Part shown: piece after piece, positions 50,781 through 58,496 of the stretch
How positions within the stretch are numbered: the first letter of the stretch is position 1
Layout of the letters: every line of letters starts with the position of its first letter
Assembly (NCBI GenBank): GCA_031415695.1
Contig: JANOSH010000015.1
Coordinates: 62,001 to 126,000, forward strand
Source: JANOSH01 sp031415695
Lineage (GTDB): Bacteria; Actinomycetota; Acidimicrobiia; Acidimicrobiales; Ilumatobacteraceae
Direction: 5' to 3'
DNA: 64,000 nucleotides
Translations under genes and position numbers: made by a program
The notes under the pieces: generated by a model
The model's database searches: none
The model's input: only the letters and a program-made list of their open reading frames with translations
What the model was told of the DNA's origin: nothing

Positions 50781-51587
50781 ATGCAACTGACCTCGACCGA
50801 CCACGCGAACGCCGCCGCCGCTCTCTACAAGGCGCAACTCACCGGCGTGCCAATCCCCTCGATCTCGTCGACGTATCCCACCTCCGACATCGAAGATGCC
50901 TACGCCATCGCGAACGCGGTCACAGCACTCAAGTTGGCAGCAGGACACACTATTCGCGGACACAAAGTCGGCCTCACGTCAAAGGCTATGCAGTCCATCG
51001 CGGCGGCGAAGGAGCCCGACTACGGCACCATGACCGACGACTATTTCGTGGCGGAGTCGAGCACCGTGAAACGAAGCTCGATGAACAACCCCCTCGTCGA
51101 AGTCGAGATCGCGTTCGTGCTCAAGTACGACCTTCGGGGTCCGGCCGTAAATGCCGCCGATGTCATCCGCGCCACCGATTTTATCCTTCCGTGCCTCGAG
51201 ATCGTCGACAGTCGCCAGAGCGGGCGCGGCCCTACGCCACTGGTCGACACCGTGGCCGACGCGGCCTCGTGTGGCTTTGTGGTACTTGGCGGCAATCCTC
51301 GCCTGCTCACAGAGGTCGACATCCGCCGTATCGGTGCCACGCTGTTCATAAACGGCACCGCCGAAGAGAGCGGCGTTGCGGCGGCGGTCATGGGCAACCC
51401 CATCAACTCGGTTGCTTGGCTTGCCAACAAGATGCACACCTTTGAGGTCGACCTGTTGGCGGGGCAAGTCATCTTGTCGGGCTCGTTTGTGAAGGCCATT
51501 CGGTTCGGCGCGGGCGACACGCTTACGGCCCTGTTCGACACGTTGGGCGAGGTGTCTCTCAGCGTGGCAAAGGACGAGGTGGCGTGA
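50781..51587 (+). CDS. hpaH: 2-oxo-hept-4-ene-1,7-dioate hydratase (HpaH-like)
   Basis: 268 residues, the family length. It matches the HpaH/HpcG type of the 2-keto-4-pentenoate hydratase family: GHKVGLTSKAMQ, EPDYGTMTDDYF, VEVEIAFVL (metal Glu), ATDFILPCLEIVDSR and SVAWLANKM. It adds water to 2-oxo-hept-4-ene-1,7-dioate in homoprotocatechuate meta-cleavage. The DDYF and RATDF details favour HpaH over MhpD. The start at 50781 has AAGGAG upstream; the longer frame antisense to the LLM gene is rejected. It lies 37 kb from hpaD. Confidence 0.82.
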   Translation: MQLTSTDHANAAAALYKAQLTGVPIPSISSTYPTSDIEDAYAIANAVTALKLAAGHTIRGHKVGLTSKAMQSIAAAKEPDYGTMTDDYFVAESSTVKRSSMNNPLVEVEIAFVLKYDLRGPAVNAADVIRATDFILPCLEIVDSRQSGRGPTPLVDTVADAASCGFVVLGGNPRLLTEVDIRRIGATLFINGTAEESGVAAAVMGNPINSVAWLANKMHTFEVDLLAGQVILSGSFVKAIRFGAGDTLTALFDTLGEVSLSVAKDEVA

Positions 51588-52282
51588 GCCGCACCGACGT
51601 TGCGCCGGCCGTCGAACGGATACTCAAGCCGATTCAGCAGTTCGTGCGTGGATGGATGACAACCCCGTTGTCTGACGCCCGCGCTCGTGAACTTGGGCTT
51701 CGTTCCGGTCACGACTTTTGGATCATCGGGCGCGCCGGCGTCATGGGCGACGGCGACGCCGAGGTCGCCGTAGCCGTCTGTGCCGCCTGGGGTACGGCCA
51801 AGTTGTCTCGATTCGATCCAGACCGAATGACCCGCCTCGACGGTTACGGGCGCCGTATCGCCAATGCCGCGTCCCCCGCACTCGGGCCGGTCTTTGCCGG
51901 GTGGCGTGCGCTGCCCCAACCCGACGACATCCGCGCTCGGGTCTCGCTCACGGTGCAGGTCCTTCGCGAGATGCGTGGCGCAGCCCACATTTCGGCCATC
52001 AACGCCTGCGCACTCACACCACTAGATGCCATCCTGGCGTCTACTGCAGCCCCGCCGCGAACCGGGCCGGAGTACGCAGCCAAGATGGGTTGACCCGGAC
52101 CATTTCGCAATCCCGACGAGGTGCGGGGCGCTCGCACCGAGGCCGAGGCAATCACGTCGAGGATTATGGCGCGCTACGTTGGCGAACTCGACGAAGCCGA
52201 CCTCGCAGACTTTGCCGAGCTCATAGAAACCACCCGCAACGCCATCGATTATGTGATTCACCACATACGATTCTGGCCATGA
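51584..52282 (+). pseudogene. SCO6745-like protein with in-frame TGA
   Basis: The first 169 codons resemble the actinobacterial SCO6745-type helical proteins of unknown function (GRAGVMGDGDAEVAVAV, FAGWRALPQPDD, LREMRGAAHISAINA). After GPEYAAKMG comes TGA at 52091-52093, where the family usually has Trp (TGG to TGA needs one change). The same frame then continues coherently (PGPFRNPDEVRGARTEAEAI) for 63 codons to TGA at 52280-52282. It overlaps hpaH by 4 bp and the next gene by 4 bp, so all three were one operon. Confidence 0.7.
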
Positions 52283-52708
52283 CCACCGGCCACACAATCC
52301 CTATGAACAGCCTGTCGTTCGCTGCCGCCCGAAGCGTTCTCGATACCGCGATCGCCAAAGCAACCGACATGGGATTTGCGGTCTGCGTCACCGTGTGTGA
52401 CCCCGCCGGAGAGCCGATCATCTCGGGTCGAATGAACGGCGCGGCCCGGATGTCGGCCGGCATCGCTGCCAATAAGGCCTACACCGTCGCGTCGTTTCTG
52501 GGCCTACCCACCAACCTGTGGTGGGGAGCCATCGAGAGCCAACCAGCGTTGGTGCAATGGCCTAACCCACACCCCGCGGCTTGTGGTCTTCGGCGGTGGC
52601 GTGCCAATGCGAGTGAATGGTGAGCTTGTCGGGGCCGTGGGCGTTTCGGGCGGCTCAGCCGACCAAGACACCGAGGTGGCCGAGGCTGCAGCCATCAGCC
52701 TCGCCTAA
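52279..52708 (+). pseudogene. GlcG/HbpS-family protein with frameshift
   Basis: The ATG at 52279 begins a GlcG/HbpS protein: LDTAIAKATDMGFAVCVTVC, ISGRMNGAARMSAGIAANKA. After ALVQW (near 52558) the natural ending, HTPRLVVFGGGVPMRVNGEL and VGAVGVSGGSADQD, continues one frame over to TAA at 52706-52708. One base breaks it. Family members bind haem or small acids and often accompany glycolate or aromatic catabolism genes. The paired palindromic element starts directly at its stop codon. Confidence 0.8.
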
Positions 52709-52709
52709 C

Positions 52710-52778
52710 CCACCACATCCGCAACTGTTGCGCCAACCGCCGACCCCGGAGCCACCAGATGCGCAACTGTTGCGCAAA
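52710..52778. repeat. paired palindromic intergenic element, locus 3 of 3
   Basis: CGCAACTGTTGCG occurs at 52720-52732 and 52762-52774, centres 42 bp apart as at the other two loci. The left copy with its leader (CCACCACATC) is identical to locus 1 over 24 bases. The right copy also has a CCACCA leader. The element lies between the converging ends of the GlcG-like and MazF genes. Confidence 0.85.
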
Positions 52779-52807
52779 GGGTGAGCGTGCGCTTCGAGCC
52801 GTCGGGT

Positions 52808-53113
52808 TCAACAGTCGGCCACGGCGTTGAGCGCGCCACACAACTCGTGAATCCTCGGGCCGAGGGAGCCGATTTTACGAGTCAACGTTGAGCGGTCGAC
52901 AACCGTCAGGTCGTCGAAATTCGCAACGCATTCCACCCGAAGACCGTCATCGGGTCCCAAGCTCAGTTGTGTGGGTCCTCGCCGTAGTGTCGTCGTGATT
53001 CCGGCCACTGTGACACGTTGCATGACCGCAAGTGCGTGAGGCCGAGTAACGATCAGCGCAGGCCGCGCTTTGAGCTCGGGCGATTCGCATAGCCAGATCT
53101 CGCCTTGATTCAT
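52808..53113 (-). CDS. MazF/PemK-family endoribonuclease toxin
   Basis: 101 residues starting MNQGEIWLCESPELKARPALIV, the standard MazF opening where the R of the RP pair is part of the active site. The closing part VVDRSTLTRKIGSL also fits. MazF toxins cut mRNA or tRNA at short sequences. The ATG at 53113 overlaps the stop of the ribbon-helix-helix gene (ATGA), giving a standard antitoxin-toxin order. The open frame reaches 14 codons further upstream inside the antitoxin, which is rejected. Confidence 0.85.
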   Translation of the reverse strand: MNQGEIWLCESPELKARPALIVTRPHALAVMQRVTVAGITTTLRRGPTQLSLGPDDGLRVECVANFDDLTVVDRSTLTRKIGSLGPRIHELCGALNAVADC

Positions 53114-53400
53114 TGCGCGGGGCCGGTCCGCTCTGGCGGATACAGCGAACTCCAATCTTCGGCAGCGCAGTATGTGATGGCATTCGCACGTGAACGTTCC
53201 AGCTCATCGAGCGTCTCTGGGAACTCGGCCCACATCGCTGCTTCCGCTGCGGCCGCCTGGCGGCGACGCTCGTCGCCTACAAAGCGAGCCAGCGCCAAAC
53301 GGACAATCTCGGTACGGCTCGCCCCAACACCGGCCGCGACCATGTCGTCGAGCATTCGGACGTCTTCGTCGGCAAATCGAATCGCCATCTGTGTTGACAT
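53110..53400 (-). CDS. ribbon-helix-helix antitoxin (MazE/CopG-like)
   Basis: 96 residues. The N-terminus MAIRFADEDVRMLDDMVAA and GASRTEIVRLALARFVGDE make a ribbon-helix-helix DNA-binding domain; the acidic, aromatic C-terminal tail (EDWSSLYPPE) would wrap the MazF partner. It is the first gene of the pair and is expected to repress its own promoter. A strong hairpin lies 28 bp upstream of its start, but that hairpin is better explained as the terminator of the maleylacetate reductase operon. Confidence 0.85.
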   Translation of the reverse strand: MSTQMAIRFADEDVRMLDDMVAAGVGASRTEIVRLALARFVGDERRRQAAAAEAAMWAEFPETLDELERSRANAITYCAAEDWSSLYPPERTGPAQ

Positions 53401-53427
53401 CTACGGAGTGTACCCGCAATGCGGTGC

Positions 53428-53458
53428 AGCTGTGCATCCCGTACCGGGATGCACAGCT
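53428..53458. terminator. 14-bp perfect hairpin, probable terminator of the 57.6-53.5 kb operon
   Basis: AGCTGTGCATCCCG and its exact reverse complement are separated by TAC. No T-run follows. The ancestral stop codon of the maleylacetate reductase gene (53457-53459, minus strand) lies at the edge of this hairpin, the position expected for a terminator. It could also serve as an operator for MazEF, whose start is 28 bp further on. Confidence 0.65.
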
Positions 53459-54520
53459 AGCGAGACGGGCGCTGGCCTCGGAAGGCTGCGGACAACAGCA
53501 GCTCAAGTCCATCTGATCTATCGGAACAGGGTTCGCTGTTATCTCGACGACAGCACGCTCTGCGGCTTCGGCCAAGTTGTGCTCGTGTAAACCAAGTTAC
53601 TCCAACGACGTTGGGACGCCGCATGCAAGCGCAAGGTCCCAGATTCCACCAGCGGCATCGTCGGCATCGACCCCGAGGGCGGTTGGAAGGCGCGGCAGGG
53701 TGTCGGTGATAGCCCGGGCATTAAACGCATGCGCATGGGGCAAGATCACCGAGTGAGCGTCGGCGTGCACAAGGTTGAACGTGCCACCGAGTACATGGCA
53801 TAGCTTGTGATGCAAGCCGGTGCCTGTGTGCGCCAAAGCCATGCCAGCCAAACAGGCACCGTATTGCAGTTCGCCGCGAGCAAGCGCATTGTCGGGCTCG
53901 CGAATAGCTGTGTCAAGGTTGTTGCGAATGGCACGGATGCCGTCGATGGCGAGCGCTGCGGTTATGGGATTGGCCTGGGGCATCCACAACGCTTCGACAC
54001 AGTGGGCAATTGCATTGAACGCCGAAGGCCCCGTTACGGCGGCGGGCAAACTCAGGGTGAGCAGGGGGTCATAGATGACCGTGCGCGGCAGCACGTCGAT
54101 GCTGCGCCCGACCCGTTTATGTCGGTTCCCGGTAGACCCGTAAATCGGCGTCATTTCGCTACCTGCGTACGTTGTGGGAATGGCAACGATGGGCAGCTTC
54201 AAATCGAGGGCAAGGATCTTGGCCAAACCCGTTGCCGATCCGCCTCCCACGCACACCAACGCAGCGGCCCGTGCGGTTGTGGCGGCGGCGAGCGCACGTT
54301 CGGCGAGTTCGGTCGGCACGTGCTGAATTGCCTCATTCCACCGTACCGCTAGACGACCGCCCAGTTGTTGACCGATGCGGTCGCCGTACCCCTGTGCGGA
54401 CGGGTCGGCAATGAGGAAGACCCGCTCGGCACCCAAGCGCCCGACTTCGTCACCGACCTGGGCGAGCGCCCCGGGCACCATGACCACGCGCCCAGGAAGC
54501 GCTTCGTCGGAAAAGTTCAC
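53457..54520 (-). pseudogene. maleylacetate reductase with premature stop and late frameshift
   Basis: Iron-type alcohol dehydrogenase fold: GGGSATGLAK, AIPTTYAGSEMTPIYG, metal His in NAIAHCVEALW and HHKLCHVLGG. It reduces maleylacetate to 3-oxoadipate with NADH. The protein ends at GVPTSLE (TAA at 53597-53599, 307 residues), but the same frame continues as LGLHEHNLAEAAERAVVEI; CAA to TAA would explain it. A second shift near 53512 precedes ELLLSAAFRGQRPSR and the ancestral stop at 53457-53459. The lost ~45 residues form the last helices, so the short protein might keep some function. The GTG start overlaps the CoA-transferase gene. Confidence 0.82.
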
Positions 54521-55266
54521 GTAGCTGCTCGGAGCAACCCGAGCGCAGTCAGTTCACGTTTGGTCGGCTCGGCAGTTTCATGACAATTGGCGGCGAAGCC
54601 GAGCGGCCAACCGGTTGCCGCGATTGCCTGCTCGCGGGTGACGCCGGGATGTAGCGCAGCCATTTCGAGGACACATGTAGTTGGGTTGGGTTGCAACAGA
54701 CCGAGGTCGGTAACTACAAGTTGCACACCACCCCCGCGAAGCCCCAACCGTTGACGGTGGCCCGGCCCATCGCCAAAACCGATAGACGAACGAAAGTCGC
54801 ATGTATCGACGAACGCCCGGTTGGTTTGGCGCATGATGACATACACCGCCTGTGCCGATGCCGCGATCTCTGGCGCCCCGCCCGCGCCCGGCAGTCGAGT
54901 CTTCGGCGCGTCGTATGGCCCAATGACCGTGGAATTGATATTGCCGTACTTGTCGAGTTGCGCACCGCCCAGAAACCCCACGTTTACTCGCCCCGCCTGC
55001 AGCCAGTAGGCAAAAATCTCAGGCACGCTAACAACAGCGTCGGAGGTTTCCGCGAGCTCGCCGTCGCCTATGGAAAGCGGCAGTTTGGTGGGTTTAGAAC
55101 CAATGCATCCCGACTCGTAGATCAGCACGCACTCGGGAGCGTGAAGGCGGCGCGCCAGGTTCGCGGCGGTGGACGGCAGGCCGATACCGACAAAGCACAC
55201 GGTGTCGTTGTCGAGGGCACGGGCCGCGTTGACAATCATCACGTCGTCAGCGGAATAGTGGCTCAT
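54517..55266 (-). CDS. 3-oxoadipate CoA-transferase beta subunit (CatJ/GctB-like)
   Basis: 249 residues of the family I CoA-transferase type. The catalytic Glu is in VLIYESGCIGSKP. The segments VNVGFLGGAQLDKYGNINST and GAGGAPEIAA are typical. The sizes of this and the alpha subunit (281) are those of CatI/CatJ and glutaconate CoA-transferase rather than the shorter PcaI/PcaJ. The operon context with maleylacetate reductase and hydroquinone dioxygenase points to 3-oxoadipate as substrate, with succinyl-CoA as donor. It overlaps both neighbours by 4 bp. Confidence 0.85.
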   Translation of the reverse strand: MSHYSADDVMIVNAARALDNDTVCFVGIGLPSTAANLARRLHAPECVLIYESGCIGSKPTKLPLSIGDGELAETSDAVVSVPEIFAYWLQAGRVNVGFLGGAQLDKYGNINSTVIGPYDAPKTRLPGAGGAPEIAASAQAVYVIMRQTNRAFVDTCDFRSSIGFGDGPGHRQRLGLRGGGVQLVVTDLGLLQPNPTTCVLEMAALHPGVTREQAIAATGWPLGFAANCHETAEPTKRELTALGLLRAAT

Positions 55267-56108
55267 AACGACTGTTGGTACTCGGCGAAATCGGCGGTGC
55301 TTAGCACATGATCCGACATCCACTGGAGGAACGTATTGCGATCAGCCGACACCGCATCCCACGCCTTGTAAAACTCGTTGTCTCGTTCGCTGTATCCCAT
55401 CGCAAAGCTGGGATGCGCTCCGCCAGGAACTTCGCACACAGCAGTGACAACCCAGTTGGGTAGTACGACGGCACCCGGTGTTGGCGAAAGTTCGTCGACA
55501 ATTTCCTCGACCGTGACAATCGACCGCTGGGCGGCGAGTACCGCTTCTTTTTGAACGCCGACCAACCCGCAAATCTGCACATTGCCGACGCGGTCGGCTC
55601 GTTGCGCGTGGATAACCGTGACATCGGGGTTGAGGGCCGGAACCGCAGTCAGTGTCTCGCCGGTGAACGGGCACACGATGGGTTTGATAGCAAACGCTGT
55701 GTGCTCGACAAGGTCGGTACCGACGTAGCCGCGCAACACCCCAAACGGCAGTCCCGATGCACCGGCGGCGTAACGAGTGGCCATGCCAGCATGGCTGTGC
55801 TCCTCAAGTTCCAGTGCGTGGGGCCACTGGCGTTCAACGGCATCACGAAAGCGGTGTAGCGACCCAACACCAGGGTTTCCGCCCCAGGAAAACACCAATC
55901 TGTCGGCGCAACCAGCGCCAATGAGCCAGTCATATGCAATGTCGGGCGTCATGCGGACCAGTGTGAGGTGACGGCGACCCTGTCGGATGATTTCTTGCGC
56001 AGCAGCATGCGGGATGAGGTGCGTGAAGCCTTCCATCGCCACTGTATCGCCGTCGTGAATGTTGGCGGCGACAGCCTCGCGAAGCGACGTGATTACTGCT
56101 CGGGGCAT
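55263..56108 (-). CDS. 3-oxoadipate CoA-transferase alpha subunit (CatI/GctA-like)
   Basis: 281 residues. It begins SLREAVAANIHDGDTVAMEG and has DRLVFSWGGNPGVGS and a VIHAQRADRVGNVQI strand, as in CatI and GctA. It forms the enzyme with the beta subunit downstream; together they activate 3-oxoadipate to its CoA ester. Only a thiolase (PcaF) would then be needed to reach the TCA cycle, and none is in the window. It starts 24 bp after the hydroquinone dioxygenase large-subunit gene. Confidence 0.85.
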   Translation of the reverse strand: MPRAVITSLREAVAANIHDGDTVAMEGFTHLIPHAAAQEIIRQGRRHLTLVRMTPDIAYDWLIGAGCADRLVFSWGGNPGVGSLHRFRDAVERQWPHALELEEHSHAGMATRYAAGASGLPFGVLRGYVGTDLVEHTAFAIKPIVCPFTGETLTAVPALNPDVTVIHAQRADRVGNVQICGLVGVQKEAVLAAQRSIVTVEEIVDELSPTPGAVVLPNWVVTAVCEVPGGAHPSFAMGYSERDNEFYKAWDAVSADRNTFLQWMSDHVLSTADFAEYQQSL

Positions 56109-56132
56109 GTTGATTGCTTCGTAGTGTCGGCG

Positions 56133-57110
56133 CTAGAACGTAACGGGAACAGTGGGGGCTTTACCGGTACGAATCATCTCGGGAAGATCTCCCGAAGCGT
56201 TCTCCCACACCAACAACATGGACCGCTTGGGTGAGTAACCCTGGTGGCGGATGTCGGCTGGCATGGCCGCGATATCGCCTGCCTTCATGGTGACAGTGGC
56301 CCGCTTGGAGCCGGTATCGCGATCTTGAACGTCCCAAACAATGTGGTCGGACATTTGCAAGAACCACTCGACACGATCGTTGCCGTGAATGACGGGGAGA
56401 ATGTATTCCTCACTGGTTGGGCAGTACAAGCTCGCCTTGCATTGGGAAACAACCGATGGGTTCCACGTGACGTCGGAACGACTGATGTAGCCAAAGAGGT
56501 TGAATGCGGCCACCTGATCCTCGAAACCGGGTTCGGCTTCGATAACCGGTTGATCCTGGGGAACGTCGGCAAACATCCGGTTTACCGGGTGTGTTGCGTC
56601 GGTACGCACTTCCTCGTCGCCGGGAACGCCCACCATGCGCGCCGCAGCAACACGGCGCCGTGTGACGGCGGCGGTGTTGTTGCCGTTCTTTACACCGAAG
56701 GGTTTGCCGGTCTCAGATGGGCTGGCAAAGGGATCGAACTCGGCCGATGTCCAGTCGTCGAGGATGGCTTTGAATGTCGCCATGATCTCGGGCGATTCAA
56801 AGTTCTCGACATGATCGAGTTCGGCTTTGCGGTATGCCTCGTTGAACCGGCCAGTGCACATATCGACGTTGCCGTAATGGTTCACCGTGGCGATGACAGC
56901 GTCGAAGTTGACAGTGCCATAGAAAAAGTCCCAGGCCACGTCTCGCTGCATGGCACGTAAGAAGATATCGACCGACATGGTGTGGTTGCCGGTGGGCCAC
57001 GAGAAGTACACAAAGAACTCGTCTCGGCTGAACGTGAAACCGCCGAGCTTGTAGGTTCGGTATCCCTCGGCGTTGGCTTCGGTAGTGCGAACGGTGATGA
57101 TGTCAGTCAC
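56133..57110 (-). CDS. hydroquinone 1,2-dioxygenase large subunit (PnpD/HapD-like)
   Basis: 325 residues with a cupin core. A candidate Fe(II) triad is H242 (PVIHGNDRVEWF), E248 and H289 (DIRHQGYSP); the spacing of 6 and 41 residues matches what I recall for the large subunit of the two-component hydroquinone dioxygenase. The next gene upstream encodes a protein of the small-subunit size and type, which supports the call. The enzyme opens hydroquinone to 4-hydroxymuconic semialdehyde; a dehydrogenase would then give maleylacetate, but none is in the window. The start is a GTG at 57110. Confidence 0.8.
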   Translation of the reverse strand: MTDIITVRTTEANAEGYRTYKLGGFTFSRDEFFVYFSWPTGNHTMSVDIFLRAMQRDVAWDFFYGTVNFDAVIATVNHYGNVDMCTGRFNEAYRKAELDHVENFESPEIMATFKAILDDWTSAEFDPFASPSETGKPFGVKNGNNTAAVTRRRVAAARMVGVPGDEEVRTDATHPVNRMFADVPQDQPVIEAEPGFEDQVAAFNLFGYISRSDVTWNPSVVSQCKASLYCPTSEEYILPVIHGNDRVEWFLQMSDHIVWDVQDRDTGSKRATVTMKAGDIAAMPADIRHQGYSPKRSMLLVWENASGDLPEMIRTGKAPTVPVTF

Positions 57111-57148
57111 GGTGTGCCTCTCGGTGTGAATTTCACGGGCGGGTCGAG

Positions 57149-57640
57149 TTATTTCAGGCAGATATCCGACCAGCGCTCGATGGTGTCATCGCCCTGGATT
57201 GTTTGCAGCAAAATGACCGACACCTGCTCGGCAACAAACTGGTACGCAGCGTTGGCGGGGAGCAGCGCCATGTGGCCCTTGCCGAGATGGATACGGCCCA
57301 TTTTCGTACCAACCGGATCTCCAGTGATGGCAACCGATCCGTTCTTTTCGGCGGGGACCGCTGGAGTCGCAAGTTGCACCAGGTTGACCGTTACGTTGCC
57401 GTCCATCACGAGCGGAAACTCGTCGTGGGCGCAGGTGCGCCAGCCGCTCGTACCCTCGGCGCGGATTACTTCCAGGACGTATTCTTGGTTCTTGCCAACG
57501 GCGACCTTCTCCCACGGTTGCGCGCCATTGGCAACCTCGAAAATGTTCGAGAAAACGTAGTTCTTGGGGTCGTCGTCGACAATGTCGATTCCACCCTTGT
57601 CGTAGTCGTTGAGCGAACCGAATCGCGTTGTGTATTCCAC
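57149..57640 (-). CDS. hydroquinone 1,2-dioxygenase small subunit (PnpC/HapC-like)
   Basis: 163 residues, a second cupin-fold protein. The segments NYVFSNIFEVANGAQPWEKV, the HDEFPLVMDGNVTVNL strand pair and ALLPANAAYQF fit the small subunit of hydroquinone dioxygenase, which is about 160 residues long. It begins with a GTG at 57640 and is first in the operon small subunit, large subunit, CoA-transferase alpha and beta, maleylacetate reductase. The promoter lies in the 79 bp shared with the divergent IclR gene. Confidence 0.8.
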   Translation of the reverse strand: MEYTTRFGSLNDYDKGGIDIVDDDPKNYVFSNIFEVANGAQPWEKVAVGKNQEYVLEVIRAEGTSGWRTCAHDEFPLVMDGNVTVNLVQLATPAVPAEKNGSVAITGDPVGTKMGRIHLGKGHMALLPANAAYQFVAEQVSVILLQTIQGDDTIERWSDICLK

Positions 57641-57654
57641 GCATCCCCCTCGAG

Positions 57655-57675
57655 GCGAACGTTCGCTCTGCGAAC
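57655..57675. promoter_or_regulatory. three-half-site operator between IclR and hydroquinone dioxygenase genes
   Basis: GCGAAC at 57655-57660, its reverse complement GTTCGC at 57661-57666, and GCGAAC again at 57670-57675. The first two form a perfect 12-bp palindrome, and the last two an inverted repeat with a 3 bp gap. Two inverted and one direct half-site recall the triple-repeat operators of the IclR regulators PobR and PcaU. It is the probable binding site of the divergent IclR. Confidence 0.65.
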
Positions 57676-57719
57676 TACTGTACGCTTACCGAACTTCAGC
57701 GTAGAAACCTCAGGCATCG

Positions 57720-58496
57720 ATGTCAAGCGTGGCCACCGACACCAACAGCTTCATCCAATCTCTCGACCGTGGGTTGGCAGTGCTGCGCGTCTTTGGCGCA
57801 GACACACCATCACTGACACTGTCAGAAGCCTCGCGACTGGCGGGACTAACACGGGCAACGACACGCCGCATTCTCCACACGCTCCACATACTCGGCTACG
57901 TCAGTTTCGACGGGAAGCACTTTGCGCTCACACCCAAAGTCCTCGACCTCGGCTACTCCTACGTGTCGTCGCTGCATGTTGCCGATATTGCGCAGCCAGC
58001 AATGGAAGCTCTGTCGGACAAGGTGCGCGAGTCGGTCTCCATGGCGCTCCTCGATGGCGACGACATTGTGTACGTGGCGCGGGTACCAACCAAACGAATC
58101 ATGACCATCTCACTTGGGCTCGGCTCTCGACTACCCGCATATTGCTCGTCGCTCGGGCGTGTCCTTCTGAGCGATCTGTCGGAGTCCGACCTCGACCTGT
58201 ACCTCGCCCGTACCACCCGGGTTGCCCGCACAAGTCGCACGGTAACCGACGCCGACGAACTACGCACTGCAATCCACGAGGTACGAGAACGTGGCTGGGC
58301 GTTGCTTGATCAGGAACTCGAAGATGGGGTCCGATCCGTCGCTGCACCATTGCGCAACCGACATGGCCGAGCGGTGGCCGCCATCAACATCGGGACCCAA
58401 GTTGCCCATGTCGGACTGCCCCGGCTTCGCAATGAACTGGTTCCCGCTCTCCTTGCGACCGCCGCCGAGATCACCGAACAACTCCGCAAGCGCTAA
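57720..58496 (+). CDS. IclR-family regulator, PcaR/PobR-like
   Basis: 258 residues. Winged helix: SFIQSLDRGLAVLRVFGADT and LTRATTRRILHTLHILGYV; effector domain with VSMALLDGDDIVYVARVP, PAYCSSLGRVLL and a PLRNRHGRAVAAINIGTQ strand. The opening SLDRGLAVLRVF and the YVARVPT element are typical of the PcaR/PobR/PcaU branch that senses protocatechuate, 4-hydroxybenzoate or 3-oxoadipate. It is divergent from the hydroquinone operon, with a three-half-site palindrome between, and runs directly into the CoxE-like gene with no gap. Confidence 0.9.
   Translation: MSSVATDTNSFIQSLDRGLAVLRVFGADTPSLTLSEASRLAGLTRATTRRILHTLHILGYVSFDGKHFALTPKVLDLGYSYVSSLHVADIAQPAMEALSDKVRESVSMALLDGDDIVYVARVPTKRIMTISLGLGSRLPAYCSSLGRVLLSDLSESDLDLYLARTTRVARTSRTVTDADELRTAIHEVRERGWALLDQELEDGVRSVAAPLRNRHGRAVAAINIGTQVAHVGLPRLRNELVPALLATAAEITEQLRKR

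Noticed and set aside
52091..52093. Selenocysteine at the in-frame TGA
   Set aside because: Family members carry Trp here, TGG to TGA is a one-base change, and no selenocysteine-insertion-like hairpin or selenium genes were seen.
4781..52778. CRISPR array based on the repeated palindromes
   Set aside because: Only two units occur per locus, with no series of equal-length unique spacers and no cas genes.
53428..53458. Operator of the MazEF pair
   Set aside because: Not excluded, but coincidence with the ancestral stop of maleylacetate reductase makes a terminator the simpler reading.
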